DNA of 64,000 nt from NCBI GenBank assembly GCA_025403435.1, contig JAJQZP010000453.1:62001-126000 (forward strand). The letters are read 5' to 3'. Positions 48,666 to 60,207 of this stretch are shown here, one piece after another. Within the stretch, counting starts at the first letter, position 1, and each line of letters opens with the position of its first letter. The stretch comes from Artocarpus heterophyllus. Taxonomy: Eukaryota > Streptophyta > Magnoliopsida > Rosales > Moraceae. The position numbers and the translations under genes are program-made. Under the pieces are notes generated by a model. That model worked only from the letters and a program-made list of their open reading frames with translations. It made no database searches and was not told where the DNA came from.

Positions 48666-49837
48666 GATAACATGTACATATGATCATTACATAGAATGGA
48701 AGAATGACAGATTATATGAAATTCTAATATGCACAGATCCCTTTGCAGTCAATCTATTCGTTGTTTGAAAAAGTAACTGTTTGCATCTGGTCCTTTTTTC
48801 CTTTAGGCTTGCATAGGCTTGGCCTGGCCTGGCTAGGGGGCTTGAATTTAGGAATAATACAAAACAAAAACATTCTACTCCTCACTCTTATTTTTCAAAT
48901 TAAAATAAAACAAATTTAAAAATAAGTAATACTGATTGATCAGACCAACTTGGTATAATTATTTGGCATTCACTTTCTTTAGAATAAGAAAGTTTAAAAT
49001 CATTACTTTTAAAAATTCTAATATACTATTCAAATTGAGACCTTCTATAGAAAAAATATAAGCTTTCTATCTCTTTTATTTTCCTTATTTGAGTTCTTAT
49101 ATATTGATCAGTACTATCTCGACATTAACATAACTTTATCCCTCTTTTTTCTTTGATTTTTTGACAAACTGTAGAATAAACATATACATATATATATATA
49201 CACAAGTTTTTCTAAGTACATTCAAATCACAAATACACACAATTACTGAAAAAATTCCTTTCAAAAAAAAGGAGAAATTAAAAGAAAATGAGGACCATCT
49301 GCAATAGCACCAAGCTATTGGCACTAAAAATCTTGCTTTAACTTTATCAAGTTACTATTATTTCTATTTTTTGAATAATCAATATCAAGTACTTATAACA
49401 TGTGATTTCCTTTATTTTGACCAATCGGTAAGTGACTTTCATTAACAATTAAAAGTACTTGCAACATATGATTTTCTCTATTTTGTCCAATTGGTAAGCT
49501 AGTTTCATCATCAATTTATGTACAAGGGGTAGCTCAAGGGTAAGGCAATGAGACAATGGGTTTTTTAATCTATTATTATAGACAGGGAACTTCATTTTAG
49601 TATTTTTCTCTCTTCTACATCTTAGATATGGGAGGGATGGATAGACAATAAAATTTTCTCCTTTAGGTTCTATACAAAAGTAGATATTGTATAGCACAAG
49701 GATCAACTAAGAACCATACATTATGTACTTGAATCATGAAGTGTACCTAATGCTTTCTTTTAATTCTTTTGGATCAACCACAAGGAATATGTTATTTAGA
49801 GTTTAATTATAAAAGCATTTTATTTTGATGTTGTAGA
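48666..49837. repeat. tandem repeat unit R2 (1172 bp)
   Basis: The most complete unit. It begins with the GATAA target copy and ends TTTGATGTTGTAGA before the next GATAA. Confidence 0.8.
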
Positions 49838-50022
49838 GATAACATGTATTAGAAAAATAGTACGCAGCAGAATTTTAAAAATTTTATATCAGAGTATTTT
49901 TTAAAACACAAGTTTGACATGTTGTATGCATAAATTAACCGGATCTTACTAACATCTGTGTGCCAAAAAGCTCCTGCAATTAGTGAAGAGAATTTTTATT
50001 TTGATGTTGTAGAGATAACATG
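49838..50022. repeat. 176 bp tandem duplication across an LTR edge
   Basis: The segment with GATAACATG plus about the first 140 bp of the family A LTR occurs twice, 176 bp apart (ACATG at 49842-49846 and 50018-50022). The outer copy's LTR start has mutated to TATTAG. The inner copy is the true edge, since its ACATG matches the right-side duplication at 58962. Confidence 0.8.
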
Positions 50023-50654
50023 TGTTGGAAAAATAGTATGCAGCAGAATTTTTAAAATTTTATATCAGAGTATTTTTCAAAACACAAGTTTGACATGTTG
50101 TATGCATAAATTAACCGGATCTTACTAACATCTGTGTGCCAAAAAGCTCCTGCAATCAGTGAAGAGAAGTAACATTCCAGAAGGGACCTTAACCAACTGG
50201 CCTTCTTTGCTATTCTCTATCTACGATCGGAGTTAGTGTGGGCTCACATCTATAGCTCTTCCTCCAGGTAACTCTCATTCCAATCAATTGAGAGAACCCA
50301 AAGTTAGTGTTCGTGATTTTTGAACAAGAGCTCTTAAGGAGTTTCAGATTCTCACCAACAGAGTATCACTCTTAATCTCTCAATTGATCTAAATAACTTA
50401 TGAGACTCACTCCCTATTGTTAGAAAATAATTTTTCATGTGGGCACACATATGTAATTAAATGTGTTATTTAATGCTATCTTAAAGTAAAGCCTAAATTA
50501 AAGTGATATAATTGAGATAAAGTTAAAAGGCTTTATTGGGTATTAAAAATAATGTATGGATTATATTTGTTAATATTATATGTGTAGATACCAATTTGTA
50601 ATTTTCAAATTTTATAATGGGCGAAACTAGAAATACATTAAAATAACAAAAGTT

Positions 50655-50662
50655 ATATATTT
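50655..50662 (+). promoter_or_regulatory. TATA-like box of the copia LTR
   Basis: TATATATT, conserved in the 3' LTR and about 150 bp upstream of the predicted gag start codon. Confidence 0.45.
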
Positions 50663-50806
50663 TGGTTATGGTCCCCAATTCATAATTATTATCATTCATT
50701 CAGAAAGTTTTCAGAAATTCCTACTTCTCTGAAATCCCATCTTCAGAAAAGAATTCAAGGAATACGTATTGAATTGGAAGGCAATAACCCATATCAATCC
50801 AAGATC

Positions 50807-50816
50807 ATGAATCAAG
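50807..50816 (+). CDS. predicted first coding exon of copia gag, inside the LTR
   Basis: ATG AAT CAA G followed by GTACGC, a good donor. Joined to the acceptor TTGTTCTTTGTTCAG at 52347-52361 it continues in frame with the gag domain (next codons Ala-Thr-Ala-Ser). Without the join, the gag frame has a TGA at 52334-52336 and no ATG until 52409, inside the conserved domain. The start and donor are also present in the 3' LTR (57223-57232), with codon 3 changed. Inferred, no transcript evidence. Confidence 0.55.
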
Positions 50817-50904
50817 GTACGCTTCCGCAATTTGGTATGATTCTTCTCAATAGTTTGACATGAACGATCCTGTAAAAAATTTTGGTTCAATCCGGTCTAT
50901 CAAG

Positions 50905-50916
50905 TGGCATAAGAGC
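50905..50916 (+). other. primer-binding site of the copia element
   Basis: TGGCATAAGAGC, two bases past the 5' LTR. It matches the tRNA-iMet PBS TGGTATCAGAGC at 10 of 12 positions. Confidence 0.75.
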
Positions 50917-51214
50917 GATTTCATGTTGAATTATTGAGAAATATTTTCTCAACAATTTTCGGTTGAATTTTTATGTTGAGAACGATTATGGTTCTTTGTT
51001 TTATTGAATTCGGATTGGCATAAACACATGATGATATGCATTAATTGAGGCTGTCGTTTATGCATTATTTGGATCTGCATTGAATGAGTTCCTGTTCATT
51101 GATTGTTCATTGAGTTCCTGTTGTCGTATAACTTTTTTGTTATTAAAAAAAAACTGATGAAAACGTTTTGTTTAATACGATTTCATTGAATCGTTCTTCG
51201 TTGGGTTCAGTAAC

Positions 51215-51760
51215 CCGTGCGATTACCGGCGGCAATCTCACTGCCGTCGGCAAGGAACTTCGGCCGAGACCCTGGTGCGGCGCCGGAGAAGGAAAGTCGC
51301 GGCCTCTGGCCGCGACGGAGGAGGTAAACGGAGGCCGAAAAGCCTCTGTTCAGCCGGCGTTGTTGGTCACGCCAAAGGAGGAAAAAAGGGCGGCTGTTCT
51401 TGGGTTTCGCCGGCTGCCCGTTGTTCTGCCGCCGGCGCCGAAGCCCTCTGAGCACGGACGGTAGGTCGCGCCGGCTAGCAGAGCCACGACCGGCACGGTG
51501 AAGTCCCTACGCCAACCGCCTGGCGACGGTTCCCAGGGGTCGTGACCCCTGGGTGTGCAAGAAAAAAAAAAATCTGGGCTTTAGCCCAGATTAGCTTCTG
51601 GTCTCCACGGGCCCAAAGAGCCCTTAAGGGCCTGTGACCAGAAGGAGACCCAGGGGCTCAACCCCTGGGTGACCCGGATTTTAAAAAAACAAAAAAAAAA
51701 AAAAGGTAGAGAACCGCGGGGGGGGCTGCTGAACGTGGATCCGAGTTGGGTTAACCTGAC
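51215..51760 (+). other. GC-rich island in the copia leader
   Basis: GCCGG, GGCGCCGG and GGCCGCG-rich sequence, very unlike the AT-rich element and genome around it. Perfect hairpins: 51532-51553 (10 bp arms, CCCAGGGGTC), 51571-51592 (10 bp, AATCTGGGCT), 51595-51644 (9 bp outer arms CTTCTGGTC), 51648-51670 (9 bp, ACCCAGGGG). The first and last share the CCCAGGGG stem. Possibly an RNA packaging or dimerisation signal, or captured sequence. Confidence 0.6.
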
Positions 51761-51809
51761 CCGGTCCACAACCCAACCCGACCCTTTGCCCTCCACGTCC
51801 ACGATCAAC

Positions 51810-51857
51810 GGTCAACGGTCAACATTGACTTTGACTGTTGACCTGATACAGTTGACT
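51810..51857 (+). promoter_or_regulatory. cluster of six W-box cores
   Basis: GGTCAAC at 51810 and 51817, TTGACT at 51825 and 51831, TTGACC at 51838 and TTGACT at 51852. TTGAC(C/T) is the WRKY-factor core. Six in 48 bp is dense, but the site lies downstream of the presumed transcription start. Confidence 0.5.
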
Positions 51858-52361
51858 TTTTTTTTAAAAAAAATAATTTCTGGGGTCAATTTTGGATGCA
51901 ACTTTAAAATTAAAATTGTGTTTTTAGAGGATTAATATTATCAAATTAATTAATTGAACCAATAAGCTGCCAAAGTAGCCTCTTTTGTGGATGTTAATTA
52001 ATTTGTGATATTAAGATGGTTGTGTGAATTTAATTCATGCGAATATTAATCGGCCCAAAGGAAGCTTAATATTTGGCCGAATTAAATTCATACCTGTGGT
52101 GATAAATATGTAACAATTATATGGTTATTTTTGGTATGTGAATAATAAGTGGATCCAAAGATTAGCTTATTATTTGACATAATTTATTGTTAATATTTGA
52201 TCACTGCACCAAGAACACCACTTACAAGTTAATATTTCTGTCCAAAGACTAAATATTAATGTTGTTATAGGTTTCTTGTGATGGGATATGTCATTGTTTG
52301 AATTTTATTGGTTGTTTTATGTGAATTCTTATGTGAATATGTGATTTTGTTCTTTGTTCAG

Positions 52362-55300
52362 CTACTGCATCATCTTCATCAATATCTGCTAATGTTAATT
52401 CCATTCCTATGCTGAATGGGACTAACTTCAAGGAATGGAAAGAGAATGTGTTGATCGTTCTCGATTGCCTTGATCTGGACTTGGCCATAAGGGTTGAACG
52501 TCCCACTATTACAGATTCTAGTTCCACTGAGGATAAAAAGGAACTTGAAAGATGGGATCGTTCTAACAGAATGAGTCTGATGATCATTAAGAAAGGCATT
52601 CCAGAAGTCTTCAGGGGCACTGTACCTGATGAGGTCACTACTGCCAAGGGTTTCCTTGAGGCTATAGAGAAATGCTTTGCAAAGAATGATAAGGCTGAAA
52701 CAAGCACACTTTTGGCGAGCTTGATTTCAATGAGGTACAAAGCAAAAGGAAACATAAGGGAGTACATTATGGAAATGTCTCATCTGGCTTCAAGATTAAA
52801 GGCACTAGATCTGGAAATTTCTGAGGATCTTCTAGTACATCTTGTCTTGATTTCTCTTCCTGCACAATTCAGCCAATTCAAGGTCAGTTATAACTGCCAG
52901 AAAGAGAAATAGACTCTTAATGAGTTAATTTCTTATTGTGTGCAAGAGGAAGAAAGACTGAAGCAAGAGAAGACTGAAAGTGCTCACTTGGCTAGCACCT
53001 CTAAGGACAAAAGGAAGAAAAGAAAGAAAAGCAATGAAGCTGCTAAAGGTCTAGCACAAAAGAAACAAGATAAGGATAAAAATGATGGAAATGTTGCTTG
53101 TTTCTTTTGTGGAAAACCTTGACACATGAAGGAGGTCTGCACCAAGTATCATGCTTGGCGTGCAAAGAAAGGTAAGCTTCTCAATTTGGTTTGTTCTGAG
53201 GTTAATTTAACTTCAGTGCCAAGACACACTTGGTGGATTGATTTAGGTGCCACTACTCATATAAGTGTGTCTATGCAGGGTTGCCTCAGCTGCCGAAAGC
53301 CTATTGATGCTGAAAGATTCATCTATGTGGGAGATGGCAAATTGGTAGAAGTTGAAGCTATAGGGCATTTTAGGTTATTGTTAAGTTCTGGTTATTATTT
53401 GGATTTGAAAGACACTTTTGTTGTACCGTCGTTTAGGTGGAATTTAATTTCTATTTCTGCTTTGGACAAATCTGGATACTGTTGTTCATTTGGAAATAGT
53501 CAGTTTAGTCTTTCTTTAAATTCAAATGTTATTGGTACCAGTTCTTTATCATTTCAAGATAACCTATATTTGCTTGATACAGTTGCTTCTTATAATGAAA
53601 CCTTGCATGTTAATTCTCGTGGCATAAAACGTAAATTAACCGATGAGAATTCTGCTGTATTATGGCATAAGCGATTGGGACATATTTCAAGAAAAAGGAT
53701 AGAAAGGCTTGTGTCAGATGGAATTCTTAATTCCCTTGATTTTACAAATTTTGAAATCTGTGTTGATTGTATTAAAGGGAAATAGACAAACAAAAGGGGA
53801 TTGGGTGCCAATAGAGCTACGGATGTCTTAGAATTGATACATACGGACATTTGTGGACCATTTCCTGTGGCTTCATGGAATGGTCAACAATATTTTGTAT
53901 GTTCATAGACAATTACTCCCAGTATGGCTACCTATATCTCATACATGAGAAGTCATAGACTTTGGACGTGTTCAAGTCATATAAGGCTGAGGTTGAGCTT
54001 CAACTCAGCAAAAGAATTAAGGGCATTAGATCTGACCGTGGTGGTGAGTACTATGGCAGATATGATGGATCAGGTGAACAACGTCCAGGACCTTTTGCTA
54101 AATTCCTAGAGGAATGTGGGATAGTCCCTCAATATACCATGCCAGGTTCACCTAGCATGAATGGTGTAGCTGAGAGACGAAACCGGACACTTAAGGACAT
54201 GGTGAGGAGTATGATTTGTCATTCCACCTTACCTGAATCCCTCTGGGGTGAAGCACTCAAGACTGCAGCTTACATTCTTAACATAGTACCAACAAAAGCA
54301 GCAGCTAAAACACCTTATGAGCTTTGGACTGGCAAAAGGCCTAGTCTGAAGCATTTACATACTTGGGGTTGTAGGCCTTATAGGCCCAATGAAAAGAAAT
54401 TGGACTCCAAGACAGTGAGCTGCTATTTCATTGGTTACTCTGAACGGTCAAGGGGTTACAAATTTTATAATCCCACTACTAAGGCTATTTTTGAGACGGG
54501 AATTGCAACATTCTTTGAGGATGTTGAGTTTGGGGGGAGAAATAAGGTTAGAGACTTTGTCTTTGAGGATGAATTTGATCCTGTTCCTTTTGTACAAGAG
54601 GGATTGGTTCCTATTCCTACAATTGCTTTTGATAATGTTCAGGCTTCTATCCCTGACGTTGATCAAACTGCATATCAAGAACAACCAAACATAGTCATTC
54701 AACCCCTTCAGGTACAAACTCAACAACCTCAAGAACCAGAGCCTCAAGGACTTGTGCCATTAAGGAGATCCACTAGAGAGAGGAGAAGTGCTATTCCAGA
54801 TGATTACATAGTATTTCTCCAAGAACATGAGGAAAGTGTTGGATTGATGGATGATGATCCGATCAATGTCCGTCAAGCCATGCATAGTTCTAACTCTCAA
54901 AAGTGGATGGATGCCATGAAGGATGAGATAAAGTCTATGAAGGACAATGACGTTTGGGATCTCGTTCCATTACCTGAAGGTGCGAAGCCCATTGGTTGTA
55001 AATGGATATTTAAAACCAAGAGGGATTTGAAGGGTGATGTAGAGCGATATAAAGCTCGTCTTGTTGCTAAGGGCTTTACTCAAAAGGAAGGCATTGATTA
55101 TAAAGAGACTTTCTCTCCGGTTTCAACGAAAGACTCTTTTAGGACAATTATGGCACTTGTAGCGCATTTTGATCTTGAGCTACATCAGATGGATGTTAAG
55201 ACGGCGTTTCTAAATGGTGACATTGATGAAACAATTTATATGGTGCAGCCAGAAAACTTTGAGTTGGGAGACCCAAAGAAGATGGTTTGCAAATTAAAGA

Positions 55301-56422
55301 AATCCATCTATGGGCTTAAGCAAGCTTCTCGTCAATGGTATTACAAATTTCATCAAGTGATAGTCTCATTCGGTTTCGAGATGAACACTGTGGATGATTG
55401 TATATACCATAAGTTCAGTGGGAGTAAGTGTATTTTCTTGGTATTGTATGTTGATGACATACTGCTTGCCACCAATGATATAGGTTTATTGCACGAAACC
55501 AAGAGATTTCTATCAAAGAAATTTGAAATGAAAGATCTTGGTGACGCCTCTTTTGTATTAGGAATTAAAATACACCGAGATCGCTCTCGGGGTATACTTG
55601 GGTTATCACAAAAGAGCTATATCGAAAAGGTGCTTAAAAGATTTGGCATGCAGGATTGTAAACCAGGAGATACCCCTGTGGCTAAAGGAGATAAATTCAG
55701 TTTAAGTCAGTGTCCTAAGAACGACCTTGAGGTTAAGGAAATGGAAAAGATCCCATATGCATTAGCTATTGGGAGTCTAATGTATGCTCAAGTTTGTACT
55801 CGTCCAGATATAGCATACATTATTGGATTATTGGGCAGATATTTGAGTAACCCTGGAATGGATCATTGGAAAGCAGCCAAACGGGTTATGCGATATTTAC
55901 AAAGAACAAAAGATCACATGCTTACATATAGAAGGTTAGACCAATTCGAGATCATTGGTTATTCAGATTCGAATTTTGCTGGATGTCAAGATAGTCGTTG
56001 ATCCACTTCGGGCTATATTTATTTGCTTGCTGGAGGAGCTATTTCTTGGAGGAGTGCTAAGCAATCACTCATAGCTTCTTCCACTATGGAGGCAGAATTT
56101 ATAGCATGTTATGAGGCATCCAATCATGGAAGTCACTGGGCTGTGGATTGTGAAAAGTATAGAAAGACCACTTAAGTTGTTTTGTGACAATAAATCTGCA
56201 GTCTTATATTCCAACAACAACAGGAGCTCTTCAAAGTCAAAGCATATAGAGATTAAGTTTCTTGTTGTTAAAGAAAGAGTTTAGAGTGGTCAGGTGTCTA
56301 TAGAGCATATTGGTACAAACTCCATGATAGCGGATCCGCTTACAAAAGGGCTTCCACCCAAGGTCTTTCATGAGCACACTGCTCACATGGGTGTTCAGTT
56401 ATTTGATGATATGCAGTTTTAG
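52362..56422 (+). pseudogene. copia gag-pol polyprotein, decayed
   Basis: Gag (UBN2-like, MLNGTNFKEWKENVL at 52409) runs to a TAG at 52910. The zinc knuckle CFFCGKP...HMKEVC holds a TGA at 53120. The protease active site appears as WWIDLGATTHIS near 53230. Integrase has HKRLGH and CVDC finger parts and is cut by a TAG at 53783, a frame change near 53900 and a TAG at 53956. It then reads RSDRGGEY and [10 protein letters not shown]. Reverse transcriptase is long and clean, with [11 protein letters not shown] near 55450. RNase H breaks at a TGA (55999) and a deletion near 56120, and its last part is recognisable (IADPLTKGLPPKVF) to about 56422. Some conserved sequence between is missing. The element cannot make a working polyprotein. 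The copia clade was not determined. Confidence 0.9.
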
Positions 56423-56822
56423 TGGGAGTTTGTATTTGAATGCTAATTTTCTTTATATATAGACATGGTGTGTTTGTATATGTTTTCTGCAGAAATAAAG
56501 AATACAGTTTATTTACACTCTGATTTTGGTACGATTTTGATCTCATTTAGATATAAGGTAGGACCAGTTGGAAATAGACATGTTTATATCACATTGCATG
56601 TAATTTCCATGCTACACATCCATACTTGATTTATGTCATTTGGTTATATCGATATACGTAATCATTGATGGGTTTAGTCACGCTGCATTTGTGACGAAGA
56701 CCGCTTTGGTCATATGTTGGTGTGATCAATGGACGAGATTGTTCAGGAATACCCTTATTTGTGATAGCAAAAGTTGAGCTCACTAAGGTAAACACATTTT
56801 TGTAAAGATAAATATGTGACCC

Positions 56823-56833
56823 AAGTGGGAGAT
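56823..56833 (+). other. polypurine tract of the copia element
   Basis: AAGTGGGAGAT directly before the 3' LTR. Confidence 0.8.
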
Positions 56834-57319
56834 TGTTAGAAAATAATTTTTCATGTGGGCACACATATGTAATTAAATGTGTTATTTAATGCTATCTTAA
56901 AGTAAAGCCTAAATTAAAGTGATATAATTAAGATAAAGTTAAAAGGCTTTATTGGGTATTAAAAATAATGTATGGGTTATATTTGTTAATATTATATGTG
57001 TAGATACCAATTTGTAATTTCCAGATTTTATGATGGGCGAAACTAGAAATACACTAAAATAACAAAAGTTATATATTTTGGTTATGGTCCCCAATTCATA
57101 CATATTTTCATTCATTCAGAAAGTTTTCAGAAATTCCTACTTCTTTGAAATCCCATTTTCAGAAAAGAATTCAAGGAATACGTATTGAATTGGAAGACAA
57201 TAACCCATATCAATCCAAGATCATGAATTCAGGTACGCTTCCGCAAATTCGGTATGATTCTTCTCAATAGTTTGACATGAATGATCCTGTAAAAAATTTT
57301 GGTTCAATCCGGTCTATCA
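56834..57319 (+). repeat. 3' LTR of the copia element
   Basis: 486 bp. Differs from the 5' LTR by roughly 15-20 substitutions and one single-base indel. Confidence 0.92.
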
Positions 57320-58961
57320 CCTATTTATAGAGGTTGGGTCTAGGATCAGTCTTTATTACATAAGGTCTCAAAAATTCGAATCAGAATCAAATTCGGATCA
57401 ATATTTTATGAAATCCGCGTGAAAATACGAGATCTTTTTTTCACGCATAAGCAAGCCGATCTGTTTAAAGGCAAGCCGAACTTGCCCCATTGGCAGGCTA
57501 AACTTGAGGATCGACATGCCGAACCACCAATAAAAAAATCTCAGCAAATTTTTTATTTTCCACCCGAGGTTCTATAGGATAAAGTCTCAGTTTTAATTCA
57601 AATAACCCAATAGAAAAGTTATCTAATTAAAACAACTTTATCTAGCTAATCTCTAGGAAAATAAATAAATTCCTAATAATTCTACAAGTTTATCTTGATT
57701 TAATTTATTCAAAAATAAATTAACTGATAAATAGACAAGAATTATTCGATCCCAATAATTCAACAAGTTTATCTTGAGTTATTTTTGTCACAAAATTAAA
57801 TCAATCAATAAACAGACATGAATTATTTGATTCTTTTGAATTTCAACCAATCTAATAAATCTGAAATAAGTCAATATTATTAAAAAAACATGCCATATCG
57901 TTACAGGATTTTGTGAACCAGCAAAGGGGACCCAATAGACCTATATAGTTTAAGCTATCGATAATTATGAAACCCAATATCCTAGATATATATTTCATAA
58001 ATATCAACTTCAATGCTACTCCACTAAAAGCTTGGAGCTGCACTCTCAAACTATATAGAATTATGAAGCCCTTATAGCTAAGTCTCCATGACATATCATA
58101 GTGTATCGTATCCCCACAGGATTATCCATAACCGGCTTAAGGAAAAGTTTTGTCTTACCTTCTCGATTATTTTTATCTTACGTTCTATTATCTCACCATC
58201 GGAAAACTTACTATCCATAGACAGTATATCATTCAGTTACACCTATGTATCTAAATGATTGAGCACTCTAGTTTTTCAATTACAGGATAACGCATATAAG
58301 AGGACATCGCTACTCCTAAAGAGGAGCTATGGATTCTATATCTATGAACAATAGGTTTACACTATCAAGAGTCATGCCTCCAACGTACTGACATGCATAC
58401 CACTATTAAAATGTAGGTGTCACCCTTTGGTACATCAAAAGACACAAGTCAAGGCAACAGGCCTACTATTCATCTCAGGATTAAGATATGATACAAATGA
58501 TTGTCTAAAGTGAATCAATTTACCAAGACAGAATTATTAATCCAAATCAATTCACTTTATATCTTGATCCAACACATCGTCACCTATGACAATGTGCTAA
58601 TATTTCTATTCATGGAGTCCATCTCCGATGGCCAAGACAAATCGTCTCCCAATAGGGATATAGACAACATAATAATCTTTACATGAATAAAGAGCCCAAC
58701 TTTATTCCCTCGATTGTAGATCTTACGACTTAGACCATTACCTTAAGAATCATGTCTTCTACATAATCTGTCCATCATATGCCTAATTCTTAAAGGTTTA
58801 GACCAACAGTCTCATACTATTGTTTGCTTAACATATATTCAACAAATATGAACGTAAAGAGGACAAGATTTGATATATAAATAATAAATAAATTCTTTAT
58901 TGATAAAAATATCTTCAAAAATATATTATATTTTTACTTCTTAGGACATACATATTTAACA

Positions 58962-59444
58962 ACATGTACATATGATCATTAGACGAAATGAAAAAAAATG
59001 ATAGATTGTATAAAATTCTAATGTATGGATCCTTTGCAGTCAACCTATTCATTGCCTAAACAATTGGTTCTTTTTTTCTCTTAGGCCTGCATAAGCCTAG
59101 CTTGGCATAGCTAGGTGGCTTGAATTTGTGAATAATATAAGACATATGCATTCAATTCCTCACTCGTTATTTCTCCAATCAAAATAAAACCAAATATGAA
59201 GATAAGTAATACTATTTGATCAAACTAACTTGGTGTAATCATTTGCGATCCACTTTTTTCAAAATAAGAAAGTTTTACTTTTTAAAAAACTTAACATACC
59301 ATTCAAATTGAGACCTCTTACAAAAAAGCTAAAAGCTCTCTATCTCTTTTGTTTTCCTTATTCAAGTTTTTATATATTGATCATTATCTCGACCTAAGAC
59401 AACTTTGTCCTCTTTTTTTTTTGATTCTCAAGAAAACTCCAAGA

Positions 59445-59475
<31 letters not shown>

Positions 59476-60207
59476 TATATATCTATATATATGTGTGTGT
59501 GTGACAGAGAGAGAGATTCTCTAGGTACATTCAAATCACTAGTATGCTTAATTACTACTTAAACAATAGATGATATACTTTCAAAACCTCTTGTTTTTTA
59601 TTCTCAGGTTAACTCCTAGGTACATTCAAATCAAAAGTAAGCCCAATTACTACTTAAATAAGAGAAGAAATTCTTTTTTAAAAAAGTAGAAAAATTAAAA
59701 ATAGAAATGAGCACCGTTTGTAATAGCACTGAGCTACTGGCATTGAAACAACTTGTTGTAGCTTTATTATGTTACTATTATTTCTACTTGTTGAATAATC
59801 AACATCAAGTACTAGTGACTTTCATTACCAATTTAAAGTACTTGCAGCATATAATTTTCTCTGTTTTTTCCAATTGGTAAGCGAGTTTCATCATCAATTT
59901 ATGTATTAGGGGATGGCTCAAAGGTAAGGCAATGACGTTTTATCTATTCTTCTAGACAGAGATTTTAATTTAGCACTTTTCTATTTTTCATATCTTTGAT
60001 AAAAAAGGGATGAGTAGAGATTAAAATTTTCACCTTTAGGTTCTGCAGAGAATTAAATTTCATACAACATGAGGGTTGGGTCAGAACCATACGTTGTGCA
60101 CTTGATTCCTAGGGTGTATCTAATGCTTTTCATTAGTCTTTTGATCAACCGTAAGGAATACGGCATTTAGAATACAATTATAAAAGCTTTCAGTTTGATT
60201 TTGTAGG
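58962..60207. repeat. tandem repeat unit R3
   Basis: Begins at the ACATG target copy and reads ACATGTACATATGATCATTA. Contains (AT)n at about 59445-59490 and an extra internal GGTACATTCAAATCA duplication (59524 and 59619), explaining its greater length. Confidence 0.75.

Larger units (their letters stand above)
50418..50902 (+). repeat. 5' LTR of the copia element
   Basis: 485 bp. TATA-like TTATATATTTTGG at about 50654-50666. It also holds an ATG at 50807 followed by a consensus splice donor at 50817. Confidence 0.92.
50817..52361 (+). other. predicted copia 5' intron / leader (1545 bp)
   Basis: From the donor in the LTR to a pyrimidine-rich acceptor before gag. It contains the PBS, a GC-rich island (51215-51760) with hairpins, a W-box cluster and AT-rich sequence. 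A 98-codon frame at 51168 is not supported as a gene. Confidence 0.5.
50418..57319 (+). mobile_element. Ty1/copia retrotransposon, complete ends, decayed coding region
   Basis: A 6902 bp element flanked by perfect CCTAT duplications (50413-50417 and 57320-57324). LTRs are 485 and 486 bp (50418-50902 and 56834-57319), starting TGTTAGAA and ending GGTCTATCA. They differ at roughly 15-20 positions, so it is much older than the gypsy copy at 8954. PBS, PPT, gag, protease, integrase, reverse transcriptase and RNase H occur in copia order on the plus strand, with several stops and frame changes. It sits inside the family A solo LTR. Confidence 0.93.
50023..58961 (-). mobile_element. solo LTR family A copy 2, split by a copia element
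   Basis: Starts TGTTGGAAAAATAG and ends ATTTAACA, flanked by ACATG (50018-50022 and 58962-58966). Removing the nested copia (50418-57319) and one duplication leaves about 2032 bp, collinear with the 1978 bp copy at 38500-40477. No internal coding region belongs to it. Minus orientation. Confidence 0.85.

Noticed and set aside
51168..51464. 98-residue frame in the GC-rich island
   Set aside because: GC-rich sequence stays open by chance in several frames on both strands. No motif is recognisable and it lies in a retroelement leader.
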